Assembly (NCBI GenBank): GCA_027625915.1 | Contig: JANTQA010000048.1 | Span: 3,720,001-3,784,000, forward strand | DNA length: 64,000 nucleotides | From: Anaeramoeba flamelloides | Taxonomy: Eukaryota > Metamonada > Anaeramoebidae | Direction of reading: 5' to 3' | In this document: piece by piece, positions 34,103 through 46,278 of the stretch | Numbering within the stretch: the stretch's first letter is position 1 | Layout of the letters: each line of letters starts with the position of its first letter | Program-made: the position numbers and the translations under genes | Notes under the pieces: generated by a model | Told to the model about the DNA's origin: nothing | Seen by the model: the letters and a program-made list of their open reading frames with translations, nothing else | Database searches by the model: none

Positions 34103-36449
34103 TTGAAATGATTAAATCAACAAGCCAAGAGAGTAAAAATAAGAACAAAATGATTATTTGAAATTTTTTTTTTGTCATCTGTTTTGGCAATGAATTTTCA
34201 TTAATCTGTTTACTTGTTCGTGGGTTGGTTTCAAAATACATTGAAAAAAAAGTCATTCAACTTGCACAAAATAAGAAGATTGAAAATATCTAGGAAAATA
34301 TAAAATCTTTTTAGAGTAAAACCCGGAATATTTTTTGATTTTGTTTTATGAGCCAGTAACTGTGTTGAATTATTTTTTCTTGTGAAAATATTTTGATGAA
34401 GGATGTGGGAAAATTTATTTTCGAACAATGAGGAGGTAAATGTTTTTTTTTTGTAAATTCTCCTTTTTACTGTAGGTTTTTTCTTTTTTGAATATTACAC
34501 TCAAAATCATAAAACTCTTTCTCAATAAGATCAAGTTCTGTTTAAGTTTTCTTGGGGACAATGTTTTTCGTAAAATACCTTCTTATTAAAAACAATTTTT
34601 ACCAAATAGAAAGTTTTCTTCCAAGTTACAACCCAACAGCGCAGTGGAATATACTGTAAAGTACTATTTTCATTTTTTGGTACTGGGAAATAATAAAAGA
34701 TTGTTTTTTTCTTAATTAAGTACAAATGTTTACGATTCAAGAAACAATTGACAACTACTCCTTAGATCACTTCGAAAGTACTCTGTGTAGAATTTAGTCT
34801 TAATTCAAGATCATTATTTAATTCTTTAGAATTGAAGAAAAATCAGCAATCTGTTGTTATTTGATTAACGAATGGGAAAAATTATTCACTTCACTTTCTT
34901 TTGTTTTTTTTTTTTTCAAATAAATTTCAAGTTGATCGATTGAAATTTGTCTCTAGACATTTATCTGTTTTTTTTTTTTGTGTTAAACATATTGGACTAT
35001 TGTTGGGTGAACAAGGAATTCTCAAAGAAAGAAATTTTGAAGACAATCCAAAGTGTGACTTTTTTTGTAGGAGTAGTTGTAAATATATACTGACACAAAT
35101 ATTCCAACTTGATTAATCACAAATTTATTGGACCCACTGTTAATGAATTTATTTTAAAAAATTAACATTAATAATTCTATTGTAACATTAGACACACTAA
35201 TTGGGGATAGATTTATTTATTAGATTTGTTATCCTATATTTTATTTTGTTATATAACATATTTTATTAATGAAAAATGAATTTTTAAGTGAACATATTCA
35301 AATGCTTTAGGTGATCATATTTAAATTATGAAAGGAAATATTATTGTTATAAAGCCCGGGAAAGGTGGGTACGACAAATTAATTAAAGAATTTAAGAATG
35401 GCACAATAGACAAAAAAAAACACAATTATTTGAAAATGTCTGGGCCAAGTTAAAAATTATAACAATAGGTGACAAAAAAAAAAAATAGCCGAAAATCAAA
35501 AAAAAATAATATTTTGGGAATGATTTTCAATATAATCGTTTGGTGATTTTTCTCTACCTTTTTCATCAAAACAAAATAAAACATTGTTTTGCGCTTTTTT
35601 TTGATTTAATAAGTTAGATTTTTTGAAATGTATTAAATATGCAATGTGATTATTTTTAATTTAATTTATTTTTTCGAGTAAATATTTTTAAAATTGACGA
35701 GTTTTATTTCAAGTGTATTTTTTAAATTTTTCATCTCCGTGGGGTAAGTTTTATTTTTTTTCACAATGTAAAAATAATTTTTTATTATTTAATTATTTAA
35801 TAGGTTGGATTTTTAATTGTGGAAAATGACAAAAATTGATCAGACTTTGAAAAAAATATATTACATTTCAGAAAATAATATTGAAAATGAGTTTATTCTT
35901 ATACTAATCGAATTTTTATTACCTTTTTTTTTAATCATATGATTCTGTAATTTCTTTTTGGTTTTGCTATCAAATTTGCTTACATGTTTGGTTATTTATT
36001 TGTTTGTTTGTCTATCTGTTTGTTTGTTATTGGTACCTAGATACTTTTGGTATACAATCCCCAACAAATGAAGGAAAAAACAACTTATCTTAGGTGGGGG
36101 GTTATGTTATTTAAGTTCTTAGATATATGATCCCCAACTTTGTATGATTTTTAATGTTTGGTAAAAAATGAAATTTTATTTTTTTGTTTTGTAAAAAATT
36201 TGAATATAAGCGTGTAAGAATAATAATTTAATAGATATTTAATCGCAAAAAAAAATGAACATTAGGCTGTTTAATTTCATTTATTTTTGCTTTTTTTTTT
36301 GATTGCAAGCTTGATAATAATTTATTTTTTTTTTCAAATTTGTATAAAATGGAACAGTAAAATTTAATTAAGAACTCAAAATCTTATTTTTTATAAATAA
36401 AGTTTTTTAAAAGCCATTGTGTAATTGGTTTGGGGTCGTCTTTTAGAAT

Positions 36450-36450
<1 letters not shown>

Positions 36451-36482
<32 letters not shown>
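36451..36482. repeat. (AT)n microsatellite
   Basis: Alternating A/T for about 32 bp. Similar tracts occur at 37798-37822 and about 63762-63783. Confidence 0.95.
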
Positions 36483-36485
<3 letters not shown>

Positions 36486-36892
36486 ACTTGGATCTGAGAA
36501 TATAACAAACATGAAAAAATATTTACTAAAATAAAAATAAAAATTTGATAATTTTTCAATTTTTGATAACTTCAATTATAATAAACACTAATAAATAGTA
36601 TTATTTAATAAAAATATTGGATCAAAGGGTATTTTTCAAGATATTTTATAAATGAAGTTGAAAAATCAATTTTCTAGTTCTTTAAATAAAATTTTTAAAA
36701 GTTGGATAGTAAAAAAATTGTAAATTTTGTTTTAAAAGTTAAGATGTTATAATAATATATTTAACTGTATCTTAAATTTAATATATATATTTCAAATTGA
36801 TAATGAATTATTTTAACTAGAAAATAATTATTTATGGTTTTAAAATTAAAAATTTTTTTTTTGTTTTGGTTTTTGGGTTAGGTTTTTTATAA

Positions 36893-36943
36893 TTTTTGAA
36901 AATAAACTGGAAATTTTTATAAATTTTCAGTTTATTTCAAAAA
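36893..36943. repeat. Hairpin of the AAATAAAC family
   Basis: Arms 36893-36916 and 36921-36943 pair with one mismatch and one extra A around a TTAT loop. The core AATAAACTG resembles the stems at 11501-11567 and 11614-11690, and the right arm is likewise followed by an A run. Confidence 0.7.
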
Positions 36944-37149
36944 GTAAAAAAAAAAAAAAACAAGGACACTTAAAATATTTATCATCCGTTATTTTTTTTC
37001 GGTGTTTGAGTTTTTTTAGATGATAAGAGTGTTTCAAAACTATTAGTTATTAACTCTTCAAAAAAATATCTTAAAGTTGAATTTAACAAAAATTCATTGT
37101 CGCATCCATTTAAAAATTTTAACCATAAAAATACACTTTTTTGTTTTGG

Positions 37150-37330
37150 CTAGAGACTTTTAAAATCGTAGTACTATTAACAACAATAAATAGAACAGTC
37201 CCAAGAATTTGAAGAACTGTGTTTTTGGTTATATTGTAAATAAACTTCATTATTAATTATGAAGTGTTAATAAAAGTAATATAGTTTGTCTAACTTGAAA
37301 TTTTCAATTCTATTTTTTCAGACTAGTTTA
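37150..37330 (+). repeat. Dispersed repeat R5, copy 2
   Basis: Aligns with 12121-12310: taaaatcgtagtac, caacaataaata, ttggttatattgt, aataaactt and tttgtctaactt occur in the same order. Confidence 0.65.
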
Positions 37331-37797
37331 AGAAAGCTCATATTAACTTTTTTTTTTTTTTTTGACAATGAAAGAATATTCTTGAATTTTTTCTAATATA
37401 TAAAAAATAATTTTTTAGACCCAAAATGGTTTTAAGTATCTAAAATTCTCTGTTAACAGAAATAAAATCAACTTTAAATAATTAATTTTTTTTTTGATCA
37501 TTTTTAAAGATAATTGTTCATATAAACCCCTTTCCAAAAAAAAATATTAAAATCGGCTTTCTTATTATCATGTCCAAATTTTTAAAAATCTATATCCTAA
37601 TCAAATTTTGATATTGAAAAAAAAATAAGCTAACCATGGGAAATTTGTAACTTTCAATATATTAGTCTAATACTCATCAATTCAAATTTTACAAAACTAA
37701 CAAGAAAATTTTACATTTCGAAAAAAACATCAAAATTCATACTAATTTGAAAGCTGAGTATATCAAAATTGATATAAAAAGCCAGCATACCCAACAC

Positions 37798-37822
37798 AAT
37801 ATATATATATATATATATATAT
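37798..37822. repeat. (AT)n microsatellite
   Basis: Alternating A/T tract of about 25 bp. Confidence 0.95.
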
Positions 37823-38660
37823 TTCATATTCAAGAAGTTATAAAGTTTAAGAAATAAATAGAAAATTCAAATAAAATTTGTGTATATTTCATTTGTTAGA
37901 GCCGTAACAAGGTAACTGTGTAAATATTTATTCAACAAGTTTCATATTTTAATTCAATTTTTACAATCATCATAAGAAAGCCGATATTCTTAAATAAAAA
38001 AAAGAATAATAATATGAAACTTGGTGTCTAAAAAATTGCTTTTTCACCTTGTAAAGACTGTAAAAAAAAATAGAAACAGTTATTTTTATTATTATTTAAC
38101 TAAAATTAAATTGAAACAAAAATTAATTTAGCTTTCTATGTTTTTTGTTGTTTGTGTTGTGAGAAATAGATGACAACATATGTTCCAAATTATTTTTTGA
38201 ATTTTTTTCAAAGTATAATTAAATTATAGTATGTTGTTATAACAACCCTTAATATAAGATATGTTTTTGTATGGAACAATTGATAATTACATCAAAAGTG
38301 TAAAACATTAAAATTTAAAATATCTGGATGATTTATGTGGTCTGAAATTAGATTAAGAAAAAAAACAATATAAAGTGGGTTGGCCAAAGCTCGAATAAAA
38401 TAAGATAGATTGTTCAAGTGTTAATTTACAAAATTAATACCAAGAATTTCAAGATCAAAAAAGAGAAAAAAACAAAATATATACTTTTTTCTTTGTTCGG
38501 TATATGAAAACTAGACCAAAATTCAGAATACTGTAGTCAAAATAAAGCATGCCAAAAAATATAAAGCGTGTTTCAAAATAAAAAGCGTGTTTTTTTGTTA
38601 TAGAAAACCTATACATCAACCGATCAAAGAAACCAATAATAAACCCGAAAAAAATATGGT

Positions 38661-39010
38661 ATTGGTTTCTTAAAGTTCTATTATTTAAAAGAAAACTTCT
38701 AAAAATAAAGGATCAAATTGGAATATTTATCTCAAAAAATAGAGTTAATTTTTTAGAAAATTTTAATAATAAAAAAAACAAAAAATTTCAAAAAAATTGA
38801 GAATATTATGGAAAAGTTTCAACTAATTGCATTAATAATTTAAATTTTACTGAAAATAACCAGTACTTTACTCTCAAAATTGATTTGGGCTCAGGTATAC
38901 TATTTGGTAGTAGATTGGATGTTGCCTTGGTACAAGAATAAAAAAAAGCACGGATAATATTTTGAAACACAGATTATAGTCGTTGTGCACGCATTATTTT
39001 GATCACTGTA
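38661..39010 (+). repeat. Dispersed repeat R6, full copy 1
   Basis: About 350 bp aligned over its whole length with 44757-45111, starting ATTGGTTTCTTAAAGTTCTA and ending near TCAC(T/A)GTA. The right half carries the conserved block tagtagattggatgttgcc followed by tggtacaagaa. No open frame, no obvious terminal inverted repeats and no poly-A end. It could be a SINE-like or MITE-like element. Confidence 0.75.
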
Positions 39011-39794
39011 GTTGAATTCTTTTTTCCGGTCTTTGTAGTACACTCGTTTTAAGTTGTTTGAGTTAAACTTATTCTACACCTTGCTCTTACTTTGACTTAA
39101 AGACTCTTCTTCTAGGTTTAATTTTTTTATTGGTGTAAGAAATAAAATCAAAAAAGTCAAAATTTTATTCTATTCTAATTGCCTATATTCATAATATGTG
39201 TCATTTTTCTATTTCTTCAGGCAAAAGTTTACTCTCTTTTTTCCGTCTTTTATTGTGGACAAATTCTTGAAAATTCAAGAATTATTCAGAAATTAACAAA
39301 AAAAGATCTTTCTCATACCACAAACACTTGATGAATTTTTTCAAAAGTTTCAAAATTTACTTGGGATCTTTTTAGGAGAAAGTTGGCAATTAAAAAGTAA
39401 AGTTAACCTTAATTAAAAATCTTGTTTTGAAAAAAAAATTACAACGAAATCTAACTCTTGGCAACTTTCAAAAAAAATTTCTCTTCTTTTTTACTGCTCC
39501 ATTTTTCAACAAGATCCAACGAAAATTTGAATAACTATTTCTCAAACAGTTTGATTTCAATGTTTTTAATTTGTTCAAGAAACACTTTTTCAAAGTTTGA
39601 TAACACTTTTTAAAATTTTCTATAAAATTACAGTAAACCTCTTTTAGGAATTGACAGCATTTTTTGTTTTTAACCTCAGAATAAATTTAAATAATCAATA
39701 AAACAAAAAATAAAAAATGATTCCTTTTTCCTCTCATTTTTTCTCTTCTTTTTTTTTAAACAAAAACATTTTTTATTCTCTGTAATTTTTCTCG

Positions 39795-42700
39795 ATGTCA
39801 ATTACTGGTCTCCGAAATTATATTAGAGACATTCGTAAATGTGCTTCTAAACAAACCGAACAACTCCGTGTTAATAAAGAGCTTGGAAAGATCCGTTCCA
39901 AATTTAAAAAATCAAAAAAAATGTCTGGTTATGATCGAAAAAAATATGTTGCAAAACTTCTTTATACTTATATGATTGGATACGATATTGATTTTGGCCA
40001 CATCGAAGCTGTTGAATTGCTTCATTCAAAAAAATATTCTGAAAAACAAATTGTAAATAAACTTAATTTTAAATTTTTTCCTTTTCTTGTTGCGAACTGA
40101 ATTAGGAAAAAAAAAAGAAAAAAAAAAAATAAATATTCGATCTCTTGGAGGTATCCCTTTCCAAATTGTGTCTATAACAAAAATCCAAATTCTTTTTTTG
40201 CTTTTTTTTTTTTTTTAGAACAATAATATTTATTATTTTCTTTTTTTTTCATCTGAACAAACAACTTTTTTTTTTTCTTTTTTTTTTTTTCTTTTTGTTT
40301 CTGTTCTAAAAAATTCAAACAAAATCTAAAACCAAAACACAAAAACTTTTTTTAAATTTAATTTTAGGGATATCTTGCTGTAGCACTTTTGCTCAACGAA
40401 AACGATGAATTTATTAAATTGATTATCAATTCTATTCATAACGATCTTTTATCTGGCAATGAGCATAGTCAATGCTTAGCTCTAACAGCAATTGCCAACA
40501 TTGGAGGCAAAGAGATGGCAGAAGCATTAACTTCTGATGTCCAAAAGCTGTTAGTTAGCCAAAGTAGCTCAAATTTTGTCAAGAAAAAAGCAGCCTTGTG
40601 TTTGTTGAGGCTCTTTAGAAAATACCCCGATCTGTTAATACCCTCTGAGTGGGCTAACAGGGCCGAAGGGCTCCTCAACAATTACGATTATGGTGTACTA
40701 ACCTCTGTGCTCTCTTTATTATTAGCCTTAGTTGCACAAGATCCAGAGGGCTATAAGGTTTTACAATCAAAGGCTATCCAATTACTCAAAAGAATAGTCA
40801 TTGAAGAAAGTGTACAAAAGGAATACCATTACCACAATGTACCCGTTCCTTGGCTACAAGTCAAATTGCTTCGTATTCTCCAATATTGGAAAGTACCAAA
40901 ATCAAAAACTAGTGCAAATCTATTAACAAATTGTTTAAATAAAATCCTTACAGGGTTTAGATTAACAAGATCTCGAAATCACAATAATGCCAGAAGAGCA
41001 ATTTTATTTGAATCAATTAATTTAATTATTCATTTAAAAAATTCGGAAAGATTATTGAAAATGTAAATAATATTCTTCAATTTTTTTTTTATTTTATTTT
41101 CCTTTGTCTTTTTTCTTTTTTCTTTTTTCCTTTTTCTTTTTTCTTTTTTCCCTTTTTCTTTTTTCTTTTTATTGTTGATTTTTTCTTTTTATTGTTGATT
41201 TTTTGGACACCCAAACAATCGTACCCAAATATTTTTCAATGCCATATTTATTAAAATCAATTTTCTTTGAAAATCCAAATTCATCAACCTTTGATCTGTA
41301 TATCTTTTGATGAAAATTAATCATTTAAAGTTTTATATTTTTTTGTGATTCATTATTTATATAACCTATTTGTTAATTCTTCCTTTCTCTTTTTTTTCTT
41401 CTTTTTTAATATTGTATTAAATAACAAACAAAAAATAAAATAAAAAAAACAAAAAACCAAAAAAACAAAAAATAGATCAACAAAAACTTTATTAAAATTT
41501 TTGTCTTATAAAGAAACAAATATCCGATACCTCTCCTTAGAATGTTTAACCCATTTAACAGCTGTTTCTGATGATCTAACATTAGTCAAAAAGCATCAAG
41601 ATACCATTTTCAAAGGACTAAAAGAGACTGATATTGGTATTCAAAAAAGGGCGTTAGATTTATTATACACCATGTGCGATCATTCCAATTCAACTGTCAT
41701 TGTCGGTGAATTAATTAAATTTTTAGTGGTGGCCAATTACTCCATTCGTGATGAGCTTGTCTTAAAAACAGCAATTTTGGCAGAAAGCTTTGCCACAGAT
41801 TTCAGTTGGTATGTTGACACCATTCTTCGTTTGATCAGGTTAGGTGGAGATTCTGTCTCTGATGATATTTGGCATCGTGTCGTCCGAATTGTCACTAACA
41901 ACCCAACCCTAAGGCATTATGCATCCAAGGTTCTCTTCAGAACACTTCAGACTGAATGTCAAGAGAAGGCTGTCTCAGTAGGAAGCTATATTTTGGGAGA
42001 ATTTGGAGGTACCATTGCACGAGAAAGGGATTCCACACCTGACAAGCAATTGAATGTTTTAATTGCAAAATACAAAATTGTAAAGCCCAAAACACAAATC
42101 ATCATTTTGTCAAGCTTAACAAAACTTGCCAAAAGGCATGGATCTTTAAGGGAACAAATCGTGGAATTTATTGATAAGCAAAGAACTCATATCAATACAG
42201 AAATCCAACAAAGAAGTTGCGAGTATTATTTGATGCTCACAAAATATTCTGATATCTTGGAAGAGGCCTTTGAGAACATGCCCGAATTCCCACAACTTGA
42301 AAATAGCTTATTAAAACGAATTAAAGAGCAAGAAGAAGACACCATGGATCCTCGTGCCTGGTCAATGGAACAGAAAATGAGAGAAAAGGGGCTTGGCGGA
42401 TCAAATAAAGAATTGACTAAAACTAAAGAAGGTGAAATTGAGCAAACAGACGAACAACCAAAGGAACAACAAGTCAAAACAACCGAACTTATTTCAATGA
42501 ACCAAGACGAGTTAATTCCAAAAGAAAACGTTCAAACAAATAATAAAGTTAAAGAAGTTTCCACAATCGAAAGCCAAACCATCGGCGAAAATTCTATCAA
42601 CCCAATGATGAATAATCAAAATATCCAAAATAATCAACAACAAACTTCGACATCAAAGGGGACAAGCATCTTAGATGAATTGTCTGGAATCAATTTAAAT

Positions 42701-43648
42701 GAAGGCCAAAATACCCAAAATAATCAACAAAAACAAGAACAAAATTACCAATCATCAAATAACAACAATCAAGGCCAAAAAAAAACTAATGAAGAAGAGA
42801 TCATGGGCCTTTTTGGCAGCAACAACAACAATAACAACAACAACACCAACACTCGCCAAAACAAGATTAAAAATGTATTAAACTCATTAATATTATCTAC
42901 ACAGGAAGATCCAGAACAAAAATTAAAAAACAATTTTGATAGCCTCTGTACAAATAGCGGCGGTGTGCTTTATCAAGATAAATATATCCAAATAGGATTA
43001 AAATCGCAATACCACGGATCAGAAGGCCAATTAATGTTATTCTATGGAAATTCCCAAAATTCAACTTTTGAAAATTTTAAGACTCACATTACACCAGTGC
43101 CCTATTTAAAACTCCGAACAGATCCCGTTGTAGACCAAATCCCAGGAAATACACAACAAAAGCAATTATTGCATTTCCAATGTCTCCAGGAATTTTCTTC
43201 CCCTCCAAAAATCAATATCAGTTTTAATTGCGAAGAACTCGGCCAAGAAAAATGGAACAAAACATTCCAACTCCCAATTGTATTGAGTAAGTTTGTCCAA
43301 AGAGTGCCATTGAGAGCACAGGAATTTATGGGAAGATGGAAACAAATCATGGGTCCACCTCTTGGCTACCAGGGCACCTTTGTTGCTAGAACCATTTCGG
43401 CAATGGAAATCGGGCAAATCTTGTCAGGGCTAGGTATCCAAGTTTTAAACGGAGTGGATCCAAACAAAAATAATATCGTAGGATCAGGCTTATTTTCCGC
43501 TGCGAAAAAAAAGGTCGGCTGCTTGCTTAGAATGGAAACTAACTTGAACAAAAAATCAATCAAAATGACAATAAAAACTACAAATACAACAGTCACTTCC
43601 GCTCTGAAAAATTTAATTCAAACACAATTAGAAGTTAGAATTCTTTAA
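39795..43648 (+). CDS. AP2A: AP-2 complex subunit alpha (alpha-adaptin), 3 exons
   Basis: Exons 39795-40052, 40368-41062 and 41476-43648 encode 1041 residues. Donors are both GTAAAT, acceptors both TAG, and phase is kept (ATT|GGA; AT|A). Start [19 protein letters not shown] matches the family. The helical trunk (about residues 1-570) has [71 protein letters not shown]. Human AP2A reads [51 protein letters not shown] Gln/Asn-rich hinge (about 620-760) carries the Asn run. The C-terminal ear and platform subdomains follow ([36 protein letters not shown]). AP-2 alpha links PIP2, cargo and accessory proteins to clathrin at the plasma membrane; KIRSKF and YDRKKYV are in the PIP2-binding region. 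Confidence 0.97.
41063..41475 (+). other. AP-2 alpha intron 2 with C/T-rich tandem array
   Basis: Donor GTAAAT, acceptor TAG. At about 41090-41170 the sequence is a tandem of CTTTTTT-like heptamers, followed by a duplicated 20-bp unit (tttttctttttattgttgat, twice). It sits near the donor side, not at the acceptor, so it is not a normal polypyrimidine tract. Confidence 0.8.
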
Positions 43649-46278
43649 AATTCTTGTAAATTCTTCTGCTTCTTCTTCGTCTTATTCCACTTTTTCTTTC
43701 TCCTACTCTTTTTATTTATTCTTCTTCTAATTCCTCTTTGAATTCTTCTCCTTCTTCTTCTTCTTTTTCTTTATGCTCTTTCTCTTCAACTTCTTGATCT
43801 TTTTCATCTTTTTTATTTGATTTTTTTGGTAATATTAATATACACCATTTTTAATATTAAATACGAACTAAAAAAAAATCAAATTACTTTCTTATTTTTA
43901 TCAGAATAATTTTTTTTTTCCATATTTTTGTAGAAATTTTTTCCTCATTTTTACACTTTCATAATAATTGGAATATAAATAATAAATCACAGAACATTTA
44001 TTTAATTTTTTGTTTTTACTTTTTATTTTTTATTTTTTTTTTTTTTTTTTTTTAGATGTTTTATGAAAGGATTAATTATTTTTTCATTACGAAAAAAAGT
44101 TTCAAATTGTTTAAAGTGTAAAATGGTTGTGAAAAGAAAAATTTTTTTAACAAGTAAAAACACCTTTAGAAGAACTTTTAAGAAATCGTAGTGTTCAGAG
44201 ATAAATGTTTAAAAGGTAAAATAACAATTTTACTTTAAGACCAAATATATTTTTTAATTTGAATTTTCTTCCTTCAATTCTTATGAAGAGTTTATTGTAC
44301 CTTTTGAGAATTTTTGAGTATGTTTGTACTTGTTAGAGTAGGTGTATATGTATTTCACAATATGTTTGTGGTGGTATAGATTGTGTTGGATTAGATTAAT
44401 CCAATTTATCTTCTCGGGTGGGGAGTTAAAATCAAGTTTGACTTGGGTCATCTTGGGTTGCGTTGGAGAAGTATATGTAAGATAAGTTATTACACGGTTA
44501 TTTTTGTATTACATTTAGGATTGTATATTTATCAGTAATGATACACAATTAGAAATTGTCATTAGAGGTACATTTTCTCTCCTTGATTAATAACATCTAG
44601 GAATGATCAGAAATGTTAAAGGTATCTAAGATACTCATTCCTTTCACATAAAATTGGTTGATATTATTCCCCGGAATAAACAATTTTTCACATTTTGAAT
44701 TTTTTCAAAAAAATTGTTCTATAATAAATTTCCAATTTTATTATTATACATGGTGAATTGGTTTCTTAAAGTTCTATTATTTAAAAAGAAATTCTAAAAA
44801 TGAAGGATCAAATTGCAAAATTTATCTCAAAAAAATAGAGTAAATTTTTGAGAAAATTTTCATCATCAAAAAAAGAACAAATCTCAAAAAAATTGAGAAT
44901 TTTATCAAAAATTTTCAACTATTTGCATGAATAATTTAAATTTTACCGAAAATATCCAGACCATTAACTTCAAGATTGATTGGAACTTGGGCATATTATT
45001 TGTTAGTAGATTGGATGTTGCCCTGGTACAAGAAGAAAAGAAAAAAAAGCATGGATAATAATTTGAAACACCGATTAGAGTATTGTTTCACATATAATTT
45101 TAATCACAGTAGATGTTAAATTTGTCCCATAAAATTACTTTTTTTGACTCAATGTTATGATCAACAAAACTTATATTTATTTAAATCTTGACAAGAACTC
45201 TGAACTTAAGTTTCTTTCAAGTCAATAACCATTTTATCTTTTCAGTAACCTTAAAAATCCGATCGTCCTGAAAGCAAGACAAAAATTAATTTGTTATTAA
45301 GCAAATGTAAAAATAGTTTTTTTTGGTCATTTTTACTTGAAACAACCAACTAAATGAAAGTCAATCAAGATATTCCATTATTTAAGGACCCTATATTGTA
45401 AAAATAATTACCTTAAAATTTGTCGATATAATAAAATAAATTTTCCCTTCCACTTTCAAACAAAAGTTTCCAAGAACTATTGGAAATCGAAACTTTTCAA
45501 AATAACAATTGATAACATTCACTTATTTCCTTTTAGAATGCCTTAAATACACTGATTAATTGTCATAGAGTTGATTTTCATTTTTTTGGAAAGCAAATTG
45601 AAAATTATATTTCATTTTATTTATCAATAATTTGTAAAATAGGAAACAATAATCTTTTGTGACAAGATAACTTTAAAACGAAAAACAGAATTTCGAAGAT
45701 GGTTCGAATAAGTTTCCTTTAATAAATCTCAAGTGTATTAATTTTTCAATTAAAAAATAGTAATTTCTAAAAAAAATAATTTTTAAGTTTCAAGATAATA
45801 AACATGACAAATAAGAACAAAAATACACCTTCAATAACACTATTGATCCTATTACTATTCAAAGACTTTGATATTACTTGAAGGAAATACCCAAAATAAC
45901 AAAATGATAAAAAGAAAAATACAAGTTGAGTGATTTTCAATTTGAACAGAAATGTTCAACCATTCTTCGAAAAAGAAAATTCAAGAAGAATAATGCAAAT
46001 TGTTATTTTACTTTATTTTTTCAGGTCTTTGAATGGAAAAAAATAAAGTAAACAAAAATTAAGTTTAAAAACTTAAGGAACGACTAAAAACCATATTTTA
46101 AATAGGATCAAGAAATTTTTCATTTTTATTTCTTAAAAGCCATTTTTTTATTTTTTACTTTTTTAGGGTCTTAAAAATTTATCGATCAATTAGCACTTTC
46201 TTTTTCAAAAACAATTAAAGCTGTTTTCAAACCTTTTACCAAACAAAACCAACCAAATTTTTTCATCTTTTCTTTGTT
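43649..46278. other. Gene-poor interval with repeats
   Basis: Holds a pyrimidine-rich stretch after AP-2 alpha (43660-43810), a fragment related to the R1 flank (44150-44255), a somewhat GC-richer patch (44330-44500) without a convincing frame, and a full R6 copy (44757-45111). Confidence 0.5.
44757..45111 (+). repeat. Dispersed repeat R6, full copy 2
   Basis: Colinear with 38661-39010. Shared blocks include tctattatttaaaa, ggatcaaattg, ttgcatgaataatttaaatt and tagtagattggatgttgcc. The two copies clearly differ, so insertion is not recent. Confidence 0.75.

Larger units (their letters stand above)
34103..39794. other. Gene-poor interval with repeats
   Basis: No confident gene. Contains (AT)n tracts (36451-36482, 37798-37822), a hairpin (36893-36943), R5 copy 2 (37150-37330), a full R6 copy (38661-39010) and a slightly GC-richer 41-codon open frame at 35330-35455 (MKGNIIVIKPGKGGYDKLI start). 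Short open frames at 34231-34428 and 34531-34740 lack family resemblance. Confidence 0.5.

Noticed and set aside
36384-36575. Open frame through the (AT)n tract
   Set aside because: Encodes an Ile-Tyr run from the microsatellite; not a gene.
37903-37916. CGTAACAAGGTAAC, identical to the conserved word near the 3' end of small-subunit rRNA
   Set aside because: Only 14 bases match exactly. Upstream and downstream there is no rRNA similarity and no helix-45 sequence, so it is taken as coincidence.
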